A DNA stretch of 64,000 bases from Micromonospora echinospora (lineage in GTDB: Bacteria > Actinomycetota > Actinomycetes > Mycobacteriales > Micromonosporaceae): the NCBI RefSeq assembly GCF_014203425.1, contig NZ_JACHJC010000001.1, forward strand, positions 6,837,501 through 6,901,500, given 5' to 3'. The notes under the pieces were generated by a model, which had not been told where the DNA came from, searched no databases, and was given only the letters and a program-made list of their open reading frames with translations. The position numbers were made by a program, and so were the translations under genes. Below, piece by piece: positions 1 to 12,208 of this stretch. Numbering within the stretch: position 1 is the stretch's first letter; every line of letters begins with the position of its first letter.

Positions 1-32
1 TGAGCACCACGACGCCACCCGGGCAGCCCGGA

Positions 33-78
33 ATCTTGGTACGCGGCCGCCCCTCCAGGGACGCATCCGTACCAAGAT
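33..78 (-). terminator. Inverted repeat downstream of thiG, probable operon terminator
   Basis: An 11-bp perfect inverted repeat (atcttggtacg at 33-43, complement at 68-78) lies about 20 nt past the thiG stop. The loop is about 24 nt and there is no T run. It is placed where the thi operon transcript should end, so a terminator is likely, but a repeat element or operator is possible. I see no gene in the remaining bases 1-96. Confidence 0.4.
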
Positions 79-96
79 CCGCAACGCATGAGGCGG

Positions 97-2137
<2,041 letters not shown>

Positions 2138-2140
2138 GTC

Positions 2141-2195
2141 GGTAAGGAAGGGCCCCCTGTTAACGCCTCCGGTAGAGGAAGGGCCCCCTCTTAAC
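2141..2195. repeat. Tandem 20-bp direct repeat at the thiE/thiO junction
   Basis: Two 20-mers, aggaagggccccctgttaac (2145-2164) and aggaagggccccctcttaac (2176-2195), differ at one base and repeat with a 31-bp period. Both are preceded by a ggta tetramer. Each contains a self-complementary gggcccc core. The element supplies the thiE stop codon and separates it from thiO. From memory, similar gggcccctt/ttaac strings are scattered through Micromonospora-type genomes, but I cannot verify this here. Confidence 0.75.
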
Positions 2196-2817
2196 ACGTC
2201 AGCGCCCGCATCAGCTCGGCGGTGGCATGCGCGGGATCGGCTGCGCCGCTCAGCGCCCCCACCACGGCCACCCCGTACGCCCCGGCGGCCCGCAGCTCCG
2301 GCACGCTCGCGGCGGTCACCCCGCCGATCGCGATCACCGGCACGGTCACCGCCTCGGCGACCGCGCGTATCCCCTCAGGACCGATCGGTTCCGGCAGGCC
2401 GGACTTGGTGGTGGTGACGTGGCACGGGCCCACACCCAGGTAGCCGGCGCCGGCGTCCACAGCGGCGCGGGCGCCCACCGGTTCCCGGGCGGTCGCGCCC
2501 AGCACGGCGTCCGGGCCGAGTACCCGGCGCGCGGCGGCCACCGGCAGGTCGTCCGCGCCGACGTGGCCACCGGCGGCGTCCACCGCGAGCGCCACGTGCA
2601 GCCGATCGTTCACCAGGCACCGCGCCCCGTACGGCCGGCAGGCGTCGACCACCAGCCGGGCCAGCTCGTACGCCTCCCGGTCGGTCGCGTCGTCCTCGAC
2701 GCGCACCTGCACGACGAGTTCGGCGCCGGCCACCGGCAGGGCGGCACGCAGCACCGCGAGCGGGTCACGCCCCGGCCGGGTGTCGGTGATGAGATGCAGT
2801 CGTCCCAGGGACAGCAC
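2191..2817 (-). CDS. thiE: Thiamine-phosphate synthase ThiE
   Basis: ThiE joins the pyrimidine (HMP-PP) and thiazole phosphate halves into thiamine monophosphate. The 208-residue TIM-barrel protein shows the family signature GPCHVTTTKSG (pyrophosphate and thiazole binding) and the phosphate-binding IGGVTAAS. The start is GTG at 2817, with GGAGG about 9 nt upstream. The gene lies immediately after a TPP riboswitch and is first in the operon. The stop codon TAA lies within the downstream repeat, so the last residues may have been altered by the repeat's arrival. Confidence 0.94.
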   Translation of the reverse strand: MLSLGRLHLITDTRPGRDPLAVLRAALPVAGAELVVQVRVEDDATDREAYELARLVVDACRPYGARCLVNDRLHVALAVDAAGGHVGADDLPVAAARRVLGPDAVLGATAREPVGARAAVDAGAGYLGVGPCHVTTTKSGLPEPIGPEGIRAVAEAVTVPVIAIGGVTAASVPELRAAGAYGVAVVGALSGAADPAHATAELMRALTC

Positions 2818-2825
2818 GGCAACGC

Positions 2826-2920
2826 TCCTCCCTGCGCCGGCATTACCCGGATCAGGTTCGACGGTCGGGGGCTCCCAGCCCCCCTCTCAGCCCGGTCCGC
2901 ACCGGGCTCCCGTGGGTCAC
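2826..2920 (-). promoter_or_regulatory. TPP riboswitch (THI element)
   Basis: On the minus strand the conserved thi-box blocks are present in order: a P1/P2 region with CACGGGAGCCCGG, the invariant CTGAGAGG, a variable GC hairpin, then GAACCTGATCCGGGTAATGCCGGCG. The 3' side ends a few nt before the GGAGGAG ribosome-binding site of thiE. Thiamine pyrophosphate binding is therefore expected to hide that site and shut down thiE-thiO-thiS-thiG. There is no separate terminator before thiE, which favours translational control. Confidence 0.97.
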
Positions 2921-3042
2921 TTGCGGCCTACCGTACGACGCCTCCCGCCCGTACGGAAGCCCGGGTGCGGTTTTTCCCAGGAAACCGTTCACCTCCCGGT
3001 CCGGGACAGCGGGTGACCGTCCCCTCACGACACGCTGCCCGG

Positions 3043-3954
3043 ATGTCCGTTCCCGCCCGCGTTCCGCGCAACCTTGCGATCCTGCCGTTCCGGGGCGGCC
3101 GCGCCGTCTCCGAAGGGCTGCTCACCTGGACGATGCTGCGCGGGCCGACGTGGATCCGCCTGCCGCCGGACGTGTACGTGCACCGGGACGGATACCGCGC
3201 CGACGACCACCGGATGTGGTGCGAGGCGGTCGCGTTGCGCCTGCCTCCGGGTGGCGTGCTGGCGGGGCGCAGCGCCGCATGGCTGTTCGGCGGGGACGTG
3301 CTCACCCGCGACGCGCCGGTCACCGTACTGCTGCCGACTGCTGCTCGACTGCGACCGCACCCACGGTTGCGGTTGGTCCGGTCGCCGCTGCCGGAGCGGG
3401 ACCGCACCCTCGTCGGCGGTCTGCCGGTCACCACCCCGCTGCGTACCGCGTTCGACCTGGGCCGACAGGGCTCACTCGCCGAGGCGTTGGTCGCCGTCGA
3501 CGTGCTGCTGCGTCGCCGGGTAGTGAAGCTGCCCGTCCTGCGGGCCTACGCCGCCGACCGGCCGGGCTGGCCCGGCGCTCCGCTGTTGCGCGAGGTGCTG
3601 GCGCTGGCCGAGCCGTTGAGCGAGTCCCCGATGGAGACACGGCTACGGTTGCTCCTCCTCGACGCCGGTCTCGGCCCGCTCACCGCCCAGCACGAGGTAC
3701 GCGCGGGCGGACGCTTCGTGGCCCGGGTGGACCTGGCCTGGCCGGCACTCCGCCTCGCGGTCGAGTACGACGGCGACCACCACCGGGAGCGGGCTCACTT
3801 CCGGCGGGACGTGGCGCGCCTGAACGCGCTGCGCGCGGCCGGGTGGCTCGTACTCCGGTTCACCGCCGACGACGTGCTACGCCGGCCCGACGCCACTGTC
3901 GCCCTGGTGCGCCAGGCCCTGGCAGAACGTCGTGCCACCGCAGCAAACCACTGA
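3043..3954 (+). CDS. DUF559-type protein with Vsr/PD-(D/E)XK-like C terminus
   Basis: A 303-residue protein of the family often labelled type IV toxin-antitoxin AbiEi-like or DUF559. The N-terminal half resembles a winged-helix domain (GGRAVSEGLLTWTMLRGPTW). The last ~110 residues fit the DUF559 endonuclease-like fold: VDLAWPALRLAVEYDGDHH, a following R/D helix, then GWLVLRFTADDVLRRP. I chose ATG 3043 as the first in-frame start of a length fitting the family; no strong ribosome-binding site is visible. It is transcribed alone, diverging from the thi operon. No partner toxin gene is adjacent, so a toxin-antitoxin role is not supported; the substrate is unknown. Confidence 0.75.
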   Translation: MSVPARVPRNLAILPFRGGRAVSEGLLTWTMLRGPTWIRLPPDVYVHRDGYRADDHRMWCEAVALRLPPGGVLAGRSAAWLFGGDVLTRDAPVTVLLPTAARLRPHPRLRLVRSPLPERDRTLVGGLPVTTPLRTAFDLGRQGSLAEALVAVDVLLRRRVVKLPVLRAYAADRPGWPGAPLLREVLALAEPLSESPMETRLRLLLLDAGLGPLTAQHEVRAGGRFVARVDLAWPALRLAVEYDGDHHRERAHFRRDVARLNALRAAGWLVLRFTADDVLRRPDATVALVRQALAERRATAANH

Positions 3955-4062
3955 CCCGTGCCCGCATCCACCGCCCGCCGCACCCCGCCGCGCCCCGCCG
4001 CGCCCTCCGGCTCGCCGCCCGCCGGGTCGCCCGAAACACCACGGGCGTCAGGCCCGCCCGCA

Positions 4063-4229
4063 GACACCTATGTCGTTCCACTCCTCGTCAAAATCAGCAG
4101 CAAGTGGAACGCCATGGGTGTCTCCAGGCTCTCTTGACACCCATGGCGTTCCACTCGTCGGGAGCGCTGCCCCTGGGTGGAACGCCATGGGTGCCCGACG
4201 CGCGGGCAACCCCCAACGCGCGGGCAACC
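4063..4229. repeat. Four alternating 20-bp repeats plus a tandem 14-mer in a convergent intergenic region
   Basis: The 313-bp space between two convergent genes holds four related 20-mers: gacacctatgtcgttccact (4063-4082), its near complement at 4103-4122, gacacccatggcgttccact (4136-4155), and a near complement at 4176-4195. They can pair as successive hairpins (a perfect 20-bp match between copies 2 and 3). Just beyond, a 14-mer acgcgcgggcaacc is repeated at 4198-4211 and 4216-4229. The array could act as a two-way terminator or be a degenerate palindromic repeat family. I see no gene here. Confidence 0.75.
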
Positions 4230-4267
4230 GCACGAACGCCCTGCGCGCGTCGGTGGGGCAGGGGCAG

Positions 4268-5212
4268 TCAGAGGATGGCGTCCAGGGCGTCCAGGTCCTC
4301 GTCGGTGGGCTGCCACGTTCCGGCCTGGGCGTTGGACTTCACCTGGTCGGGGGTGGTCGCTCCGGCGATCACCGACGTCACGGCGGGACGCGCCGCCAGG
4401 CCGCCGATGGCCACCTGGAGCATGCTGATCCCGCGCTCGGCCGCGTACGCCTCGATCGCCTCGATGACGTCCCAGCGCGCGGCGGCCAGCCGCTCGGCGT
4501 ACCGGCCGCCACCGGCCAGGCGGCTGCCGGACGGGGGTGCCTCGCCCCGCTTGTACTTGCCGGTGAGCAGCCCGTTGGCGAGCGGGAAGAACGGCAGCAT
4601 GCCGAGGCCGAACCGCTCGCACGCCGGGATCACCTCGTTCTCCGCCCCGCGCTCAAGCAGCGAGTAGTGGTTCTGCGCGGAGATGAAGCGGGTACGCCCC
4701 TGCGACGACGCGGTCCAGTCGGCGTCGGCGATCTGCCAGCCGGCGAAGTTGGAGTTGCCCAGGTAGCGGACCTTGCCGGCGGTCACCAGGTCGTCGAGCG
4801 CGGCGAGCGTCTCGTCGATCGGGGTGCCCGGGTCGGGCTCGTGCATCTGGTAGAGGTCGATGTGGTCGGTGCCGAGTCGGCGCAGCGACGCCTCGACGGC
4901 GCGGGCGATGTAGCGGCGGGCGCCCCGGGCGTCGTGGTCGGGCCCGTTCGCGCCGTGCATGTCCATGCCGAACTTGGTGGCCACCACCACATCCTCGCGG
5001 CGGCCCTTGAGCGCCTGGCCGAGCAGTTCCTCGGAGGCGCCCTGCGGCTCGCCGTAGATGTCGGCGGTGTCGAAGAAGTTGATCCCGGCGTCGAGGGCGG
5101 CGTCCACCACCGCCCGGGTGCCGTCGATGTCGAGTTTGCGGCCGAAGTTGTTGCAGCCGATGCCGACCACGGACACCACGAGCCCGGAGTCGCCCAGCCG
5201 GCGATAGGTCAT
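4268..5212 (-). CDS. Aldo/keto reductase
   Basis: An NADPH-dependent oxidoreductase of the YghZ/voltage-gated potassium channel beta-like branch. Family catalytic residues are visible: Asp and Tyr in FFDTADIYG, Lys in VVVATKFGM and His in LYQMHEPD. The C-terminal cofactor region reads SVIAGATTPDQVKSNAQA. The usual family start MTYRRLGDSG is at ATG 5212 (314 residues). A GTG six codons upstream at 5230 is an alternative. The gene stands alone, with 55 nt to the upstream ABC-F gene on the same strand. The physiological substrate cannot be told from sequence. Confidence 0.9.
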   Translation of the reverse strand: MTYRRLGDSGLVVSVVGIGCNNFGRKLDIDGTRAVVDAALDAGINFFDTADIYGEPQGASEELLGQALKGRREDVVVATKFGMDMHGANGPDHDARGARRYIARAVEASLRRLGTDHIDLYQMHEPDPGTPIDETLAALDDLVTAGKVRYLGNSNFAGWQIADADWTASSQGRTRFISAQNHYSLLERGAENEVIPACERFGLGMLPFFPLANGLLTGKYKRGEAPPSGSRLAGGGRYAERLAAARWDVIEAIEAYAAERGISMLQVAIGGLAARPAVTSVIAGATTPDQVKSNAQAGTWQPTDEDLDALDAIL

Positions 5213-5267
5213 CTCACTCACGAGATCCACTCTATGCCCGCTCCCCGGGGCTCACCCGGGGAGCGGC

Positions 5268-6947
<1,680 letters not shown>

Positions 6948-6988
6948 GCGGGCATCCTGCCCGAGCGGGGCCGGTGGACGACACCGGA

Positions 6989-7594
6989 TTACCGGGTGAC
7001 CCGCAGCACCCGGTAGCCCTTCTGGCTGGCGTGCCGCTCGACTGACCAGCCCTGCTCGACGAGCCAGCGGTGCAGCGAGTCGCCGCCGAGGTGCCGGGCG
7101 ACGACGAGCCAGGCCACGCCGTCCGGGGTGAGCCGCGGCAGCCAGCGCAGCAGCAGGCCGTGCAGCTCCGGCTTGCCGATGTGGATCGGCGGGTTGGACC
7201 AGATCTGGGTGAAGGTGACGTCGTCCGGCAGTTCGTCGGGCGCGACGGCGTGGACGCGGTCGGCGGCGTCGATCCGGGCCGCGTTGGCGGTGGTGAGGGC
7301 GCGGGCCCGCTCGTTGACGTCCACCGCCCAGACCGTGGCCTTCGGCGCGTTCGCGGCGAGGACGCAGGTGATCGGGCCGAAGCCGCAGCCGATGTCGAGC
7401 AGCGCGCCGGTGACGCCGGCGTCCGGCAGTTCGGCCTTGCGCAGCAGGACCGCGGTGCCGGGGTCGAGCCGGTCGGCGGAGAAGACGCCCGCGGCGGAGC
7501 CGAGCGTGTAGTCGCGCCCGCCGACTGTGAACTCGACCTCGCGCGGACGCGCCGGGGCCGTTGGCTCAGCGGTGAAGTAATGGTCGCCGGTCAC
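6989..7594 (-). CDS. RsmC/RlmG-like class I methyltransferase
   Basis: A 201-residue SAM-dependent methyltransferase. Motif I is LLDIGCGFGPITCVLA, and motif IV is SNPPIHIG, the N-P-P-[FYI] type that methylates exocyclic amines of guanine or adenine. The protein matches the catalytic half of RsmC (16S rRNA m2G1207) but lacks its N-terminal duplicate domain, as is common in actinobacteria. I chose GTG at 7594 (VTGDHYF), because the extra upstream 35 codons look non-coding. It precedes the ABC-F gene by 41 nt on the same strand. The target RNA is inferred, not shown. Confidence 0.85.
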   Translation of the reverse strand: MTGDHYFTAEPTAPARPREVEFTVGGRDYTLGSAAGVFSADRLDPGTAVLLRKAELPDAGVTGALLDIGCGFGPITCVLAANAPKATVWAVDVNERARALTTANAARIDAADRVHAVAPDELPDDVTFTQIWSNPPIHIGKPELHGLLLRWLPRLTPDGVAWLVVARHLGGDSLHRWLVEQGWSVERHASQKGYRVLRVTR

Positions 7595-7719
7595 GTCGGC
7601 ATTGTCGCACCGGGCCGGAACGGTGCCGGCGACGGTGTCGTGGGCGGGGTGGGACGCCACTCCGCCAGAATTTCCCGATATTACCCCTGAAAGGGACAAT
7701 CAGTCCTACTCTATGCCAC

Positions 7720-8943
7720 ATGGTGTACCGGTACGAGTCCGATGAGGACGCCTTCCTGGAGTACCCGAAGCCCGGGTCGGCCCCGACCGGGCCCGCAGCC
7801 GCGCCGCCGCCCGCGGGTCCGTCGCGCTCCCGCTTCCCCACGCCGTCGCTGCCGCCACCGGCCCGTCCCGCCGCCCAGCCGGCGCTGTCGCCGGCCGGAC
7901 CGCCCGAGCAGCCGGCGCTGCCGCCGGCCGGACCCGACGAGCACCAGGTGGCCGACTACGCCCGCGCCCCTGCTCCGGCACCCCCGGCCCCGGCGCCGAC
8001 ACCGGGGCGGCCCGCGCCACCCCCGGCGCCCTCCCCGGTGCCGCAGCCCGCACCGCCCGCGCCCGTGCCGGCGGCCGGCACCCGGCAGACCGTGCCGATC
8101 CCCGCCAGCCCGAGCACCCGCGCCGGCGACGTCTCCGAGTTGCCCCGGACCCGGCGCGCCGACCGCCGTAACGGCGGCAGCCGGTTCTGGCAGGCGCTCG
8201 TCGGTGGCGCCGCCGTGCTGCTCCTGCTCTCACTCACCGGGCTCGCCGTCGCCGCGCTGCTCGACGAACGCACCGCCACGCCGCCGACAGGCCAGCCGAC
8301 CCCGCAGCCGAGCGAGTCGAGCACCCCGTCCGGCGGGACCGACCTGGACTCCCGGGACACCGACCAGGCGGCGCTCACCGCCAAGGAGGTCTTCCCGGCC
8401 AAGGACCTGGTGGTCACCGACGGAAAGCCGGCCTACCGGGTGCTCAAGACCCAGGCCAGCACGAAGTGCCAGGTCGCGGCCACCGGCGAGATCGCCGACC
8501 TGCTGGGCCGGCTCGGCTGCAACCAGGTCGTGCGGGGGACGCTCCGCTCCCCCGACGGCGACCACCTGGTCACCGCCGGCCTGTTCAACCTCACCGACGT
8601 GGCCACCGCCCAGCGGGTACGCGACCGCATCCGGCCGCTGCTCGACCAGCGGCAGGGACGGTTCCGTGGCATGGCGGCGGGCGACGACACCGAAGCGGTG
8701 GAACGGGCCGCGGCCCGGGTCGCCTGGCAGGTACGCGGCCACTACGTCGCCTTCTGCCTGGTCACCCGCGCCGACGGGGAACGCATCCCCATCGACGACG
8801 CCACCGCCCGAGAGATCATGTACGACCTGATCGAGCTGCACCTGAACCGGGGCGTGCTCGACCGTCGCGCGGCGAGTGGAACGGCCGGACAGCCCGACGC
8901 GGACTCGGCCGAGGACAGCGCCGGTCAGCGGGGCACCGACTGA
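7720..8943 (+). CDS. Proline-rich single-pass membrane protein
   Basis: A 407-residue protein of unknown function. Residues 20-150 are a Pro/Ala-rich low-complexity cytoplasmic region. A basic stretch (RTRRADRRNGG) leads into one hydrophobic segment at about 156-181, followed by a short Thr/Pro linker and a folded extracytoplasmic domain of about 190 residues with two cysteines (TKCQVA, RLGCNQVV). The topology resembles actinobacterial sensor or cell-envelope proteins. ATG at 7720 is followed directly by an alternative GTG. It diverges from the methyltransferase gene and converges on truA with only 7 nt between stops. Confidence 0.75.
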   Translation: MVYRYESDEDAFLEYPKPGSAPTGPAAAPPPAGPSRSRFPTPSLPPPARPAAQPALSPAGPPEQPALPPAGPDEHQVADYARAPAPAPPAPAPTPGRPAPPPAPSPVPQPAPPAPVPAAGTRQTVPIPASPSTRAGDVSELPRTRRADRRNGGSRFWQALVGGAAVLLLLSLTGLAVAALLDERTATPPTGQPTPQPSESSTPSGGTDLDSRDTDQAALTAKEVFPAKDLVVTDGKPAYRVLKTQASTKCQVAATGEIADLLGRLGCNQVVRGTLRSPDGDHLVTAGLFNLTDVATAQRVRDRIRPLLDQRQGRFRGMAAGDDTEAVERAAARVAWQVRGHYVAFCLVTRADGERIPIDDATAREIMYDLIELHLNRGVLDRRAASGTAGQPDADSAEDSAGQRGTD

Positions 8944-8950
8944 CCTCCGG

Positions 8951-9784
8951 TCAGCCCTCGGCCACCGGCACCCGCAACCGGCGGGTCTCCTCGGCGCGGC
9001 GGGCGTACTCGGCCGGGTCGGCCGGGTAGCCCACCTCGACCAGGGCCAGGCCGTGCGCGGGCGCCACTGTCACCTCGCTGGACCGCTCCCGGCGGGTCAG
9101 CAGGCCGGCCGGCCACTGGACCGGCCGCCGCCCGTCCCCGGCGACAAGCATCGCCCCCACCAGGCTGCGCACCATGTTCTGGCAGAACGCGTCGGCCTGG
9201 ACGGTGGCCACCAGGATCCCGTCCGGGTCGCGCCGCCAGTCCAGCCGGGTCACCTCGCGCAGCGTGGTCGCGTTCTCCTTGCGCCGGCAGTACGCGGCGA
9301 AGTCGTGCTCGCCCACCAGACCCGCGGCGGAGGCGTTGAGAGCCGCCAGGTCCAGCGGCTTGGGCCAGGCCAGCGTGTCCCCGCGGCGCAGCGGCTCGGC
9401 GCCCCACGGGGCGTCGGTGACCCGGTACTCGTAGCGCCGGAACGTGGCCGAGAACCGGGCGTCGAAGTCGGCCGGCACCTCGGTCATCGCGCGTACCCGC
9501 ACGTCCGGCGGGAGGAGCCGGGCCAGCCGGCGCAGCAACCGCCCCTCGTGCTCCCGCCACACCGCAGCGGGCAGGTCGAGGTGGCAGACCTGCCCGGTGG
9601 CGTGCACCCCGGCGTCGGTACGCCCGGCCACTGTGAGACCGGTCGCCGTGCCCGCGCCGAGCACCAGGTCCAGCGTCTGCATGAGCACGCCGGCCACTGT
9701 GCGCCGGGTCGGCTGGGGCGCCCAGCCGGAGAAGTCCTTGCCGTCGTACGAGACGTCCAGCCGCAGCCGGATCCGCTCGTCCAC
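8951..9784 (-). CDS. truA: tRNA pseudouridine(38-40) synthase TruA
   Basis: TruA isomerises uridines 38-40 in the anticodon arm of many tRNAs. The 277-residue protein carries the catalytic aspartate in GRTDAGVHA and the family opening RLDVSYDGKDFSGW. The GTG start at 9784 was chosen because AGGAGG lies 6 nt upstream on the minus strand; the longer open frame above it overlaps rplQ and is not protein-like. The gene follows rplQ, from which it is separated by a strong hairpin, so it may depend on read-through or its own promoter. Confidence 0.94.
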   Translation of the reverse strand: MDERIRLRLDVSYDGKDFSGWAPQPTRRTVAGVLMQTLDLVLGAGTATGLTVAGRTDAGVHATGQVCHLDLPAAVWREHEGRLLRRLARLLPPDVRVRAMTEVPADFDARFSATFRRYEYRVTDAPWGAEPLRRGDTLAWPKPLDLAALNASAAGLVGEHDFAAYCRRKENATTLREVTRLDWRRDPDGILVATVQADAFCQNMVRSLVGAMLVAGDGRRPVQWPAGLLTRRERSSEVTVAPAHGLALVEVGYPADPAEYARRAEETRRLRVPVAEG

Positions 9785-9808
9785 CTCGTACCTCCTGTCG
9801 ACGGCGAC

Positions 9809-9840
9809 GGGCCCGGCACCCCCGAGGGGATGCCGGGCCC
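9809..9840 (-). terminator. Hairpin after rplQ
   Basis: The sequence gggcccggca-tcccctcggggg-tgccgggccc (read on the minus strand) forms a 10-bp GC stem between the rplQ stop and truA. There is no T run, as is usual in this base composition. It probably ends or attenuates the infA-rplQ transcript before truA. Confidence 0.6.
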
Positions 9841-9854
9841 GGTCGAGCCTGATC

Positions 9855-10415
9855 TCAGGCCTTGTCGTTCTCGGTGGCCTCGTCGCTGTCCTCACGGGCG
9901 GCGGCGGTGTCACCCGACGCGGAGACCGGGGCCTCGGCGTCCTGGTCACCCTCGCTGGAGCGCGGCTTCTCCTCCGCCGGGGCCAGGGCCTCGACCTTGT
10001 CCTGCTGCGCGGCCTTGCGGGCGGCGGTCTTCTTGTTCGCCTTCGGCTCGGCGACCTGAAGCTCCTCCACCAGCTCGATGATCGCCATCGGAGCGGCGTC
10101 ACCCTTGCGCGGACCGGTCTTCACGATCCGGGTGTAGCCACCGTTGCGGTTGGCGTACCGGGGCGCGATCTGGTCGAACAGGGCGTAGACCACGTCCTTG
10201 TCCTTGACGACGCCCAGCACCCGGCGGCGCGAGGCGAGGTCGCCACGCTTGGCCTTGGTGATGAGCTGCTCGGCCAGCGGACGGAGCCGCCGGGCCTTCG
10301 TCTCGGTGGTCTGGATCTTGCCGTGCTGGAACAGCGCGGTGGCCAGGTTGGCCAGCATCAGCCGCTCGTGCGCGGGGCTGCCGCCGAGGCGGGGGCCCTT
10401 GGTGGGCGTGGGCAT
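9855..10415 (-). CDS. rplQ: 50S ribosomal protein L17
   Basis: The N-terminal ~120 residues are canonical L17 ([44 protein letters not shown]). L17 lies at the peptide-exit side of the large subunit. At 186 residues the protein has a C-terminal extension of about 60 residues, first Lys/Ala-rich then acidic ([11 protein letters not shown]...[11 protein letters not shown]), absent from E. coli L17 but common in actinobacteria. It is the last gene of the infA-rpmJ-rpsM-rpsK-rpsD-rpoA-rplQ run, 34 nt after rpoA. Confidence 0.97.
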   Translation of the reverse strand: MPTPTKGPRLGGSPAHERLMLANLATALFQHGKIQTTETKARRLRPLAEQLITKAKRGDLASRRRVLGVVKDKDVVYALFDQIAPRYANRNGGYTRIVKTGPRKGDAAPMAIIELVEELQVAEPKANKKTAARKAAQQDKVEALAPAEEKPRSSEGDQDAEAPVSASGDTAAAREDSDEATENDKA

Positions 10416-10449
10416 GCTTGGTGCTCCTCAGGTGTGGCGGCAGCGCGGA

Positions 10450-11472
10450 CTAGAGCTGCTCGGTCTCGCGGTAGTCGTCGGTGTCGTAGTCCGCCTCACC
10501 GAAGGCGTCCACGACGTGCGCCGGGTCGAAGTTCGGAGCCGAGTCCTTCAGCCCCAGGCCCATCCCGGCGAGCTTCATCTTGACCTCGTCGATCGACTTC
10601 TGGCCGAAGTTGCGGATGTCGAGAAGGTCGGCCTCGGTACGCCCGATGAGCTCACCAACGGAGTTGATGCCCTCGCGCTTGAGGCAGTTGTAGGAGCGGA
10701 CGGTCAGGTCCAGCTCCTCGATCGGCAGGGCGAGGTCCGCCGCCAGCTGGGCGTCCTGCGGGGACGGCCCGATGTCGATGCCCTCGGCGGTCTCGTCCAG
10801 CTCACGGGCGAGCCCGAACAGCTCCACCAGCGTCGAGCCGGCCGAGGCCAGCGCGGTACGCGGGCCCATCGACGGCTTGGTCTCGACATCGATGATCAGC
10901 CGGTCGAAGTCGGTCCGCTGCTCGACACGCGTCGCCTCGACCCGGTACGTCACCTTGAGCACCGGCGAGTAGATCGAGTCGACCGGGATCCGGCCGATCT
11001 CGGCGCCCGCCTGCTTGTTCTGCGCCGCCGTGACGTAGCCGCGACCCCGCTCGACGGTCAGCTCCATGTCGAGCCGGCCCTTGCCGTTGAGGGTGGCGAG
11101 CTTCAGGTCCGGGTTGTGCACCGAGACACCGGCCGGCGGCTGGATGTCACCGGCGGTCACGTCGCCCGGGCCCTGCTTACGCAGGTACATGCTGACCGGC
11201 TCGTCGTGCTCGGAGCTGACGCACAGCTCCTTGATGTTCATGACGAGCTCGACCACGTCCTCCTTGACCCCGGGGATCGTGGTGAACTCGTGCAGCACAC
11301 CGTCGATCTTGATCGAGGTGACCGCCGCACCCGGGATGGAGGACAGCAGCGTACGCCGCAGCGAGTTGCCCAGCGTGTAGCCGAAGCCGGGCTCCAGCGG
11401 CTCGATGGTGAACCGGGAGCGGGTCTCGTTGATCGACTCTTCGGAGAGAGACGGTCGCTGGCTGATGAGCAT
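10450..11472 (-). CDS. rpoA: RNA polymerase alpha subunit
   Basis: The 340-residue alpha subunit nucleates RNA polymerase assembly. The N-terminal domain shows the dimer and beta-contact region [20 protein letters not shown]. After a linker, the C-terminal DNA- and activator-binding domain has the helix-hairpin-helix [20 protein letters not shown]. The tail is acidic and tyrosine-containing ([10 protein letters not shown]). Genes for the other large subunits, rpoB and rpoC, are 20 kb away on the same strand. It is separated from rpsD by 95 nt holding a hairpin, which could tune its dose relative to ribosomal proteins. Confidence 0.98.
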   Translation of the reverse strand: MLISQRPSLSEESINETRSRFTIEPLEPGFGYTLGNSLRRTLLSSIPGAAVTSIKIDGVLHEFTTIPGVKEDVVELVMNIKELCVSSEHDEPVSMYLRKQGPGDVTAGDIQPPAGVSVHNPDLKLATLNGKGRLDMELTVERGRGYVTAAQNKQAGAEIGRIPVDSIYSPVLKVTYRVEATRVEQRTDFDRLIIDVETKPSMGPRTALASAGSTLVELFGLARELDETAEGIDIGPSPQDAQLAADLALPIEELDLTVRSYNCLKREGINSVGELIGRTEADLLDIRNFGQKSIDEVKMKLAGMGLGLKDSAPNFDPAHVVDAFGEADYDTDDYRETEQL

Positions 11473-11528
11473 CTTTTCTCTTCTCTTCCGGGGCGCCCGC
11501 TATTTGACGCCCACGACACAACTGTTCC

Positions 11529-11556
11529 GGTGGCCCGCCCCGGAGGACGGGCCACC
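11529..11556 (-). terminator. Intercistronic hairpin between rpsD and rpoA
   Basis: ggtggcccg and cgggccacc form a 9-bp perfect stem with a 10-nt loop between two co-oriented genes of one operon. This is a candidate partial terminator or RNA-processing site rather than a final stop. Confidence 0.5.
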
Positions 11557-11567
11557 GCAACGAGCCC

Positions 11568-12194
11568 TTACTTGGAGTAGAGCTCGACGATCAGCTGCTC
11601 CTGGACCTGGGTGTCGATCACCTGGCGGGCCGGGAGCGAGTGCACGAGGATCTTCATCTGGCTCGGGATCGCCTCCAGCCACGCCGGAACGGTCCGCGAG
11701 CCGGCCTCACCCTGCGCCACGAGGAACGGGGTGAGCTCCTTGCTCTTCGCACGCACCTCGACGATGTCGTGCTCCTTGACGCGGTACGACGGGATGTCGA
11801 CCTTCTTGCCGTTCACCGTGAAGTGGCCGTGCTTGACCAGCTGACGGGCCATGTCCCGGGACTTGGCGTAGCCGGCCCGGTAGACCACGTTGTCCAGCCG
11901 CGACTCAAGGATCTGCAGCAGGACCTCGCCGGTCTTGGCCTCCTTGCTCACGGCCTCTTCGTAGTAGCCGCGGAACTGCTTCTCCAGCACGCCGTAGACA
12001 CGACGGGCCTTCTGCTTCTCACGAAGCTGGAGCAGGTACTCCGTCTCCTTCGTGCGGCCGCGGCCGTGCTGCCCGGGCGGGAACGGCCGGGACTCGAACG
12101 GGCACTTCGGGCCATCGCACTTGCTGCCCTTGAGGAACAGCTTCATCTTCTCCCGCCGGCAACGGCGGCAGTCAGCACCGGTGTAACGAGCCAT
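11568..12194 (-). CDS. rpsD: 30S ribosomal protein S4
   Basis: S4 is a primary 16S rRNA binding protein and assembly initiator. The 208-residue product has the S4 RNA-binding domain (SRLDNVVYRAGYAKSRDMARQLV). Near the N terminus are four cysteines (C9, C12, C26, C31) in a zinc-ribbon spacing, so this is the zinc-binding C+ form. The order rpsM-rpsK-rpsD-rpoA is the classic alpha operon, in which S4 is the translational repressor in E. coli. Whether that holds here is unknown. Confidence 0.98.
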   Translation of the reverse strand: MARYTGADCRRCRREKMKLFLKGSKCDGPKCPFESRPFPPGQHGRGRTKETEYLLQLREKQKARRVYGVLEKQFRGYYEEAVSKEAKTGEVLLQILESRLDNVVYRAGYAKSRDMARQLVKHGHFTVNGKKVDIPSYRVKEHDIVEVRAKSKELTPFLVAQGEAGSRTVPAWLEAIPSQMKILVHSLPARQVIDTQVQEQLIVELYSK

Positions 12195-12208
12195 CTCTCT
12201 CTAACCTC

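Noticed and set aside
3043..3954. A toxin-antitoxin module around the DUF559-type gene
   Set aside because: No adjacent partner gene exists: the upstream neighbour is the divergent thi operon and the downstream neighbour is a convergent reductase.
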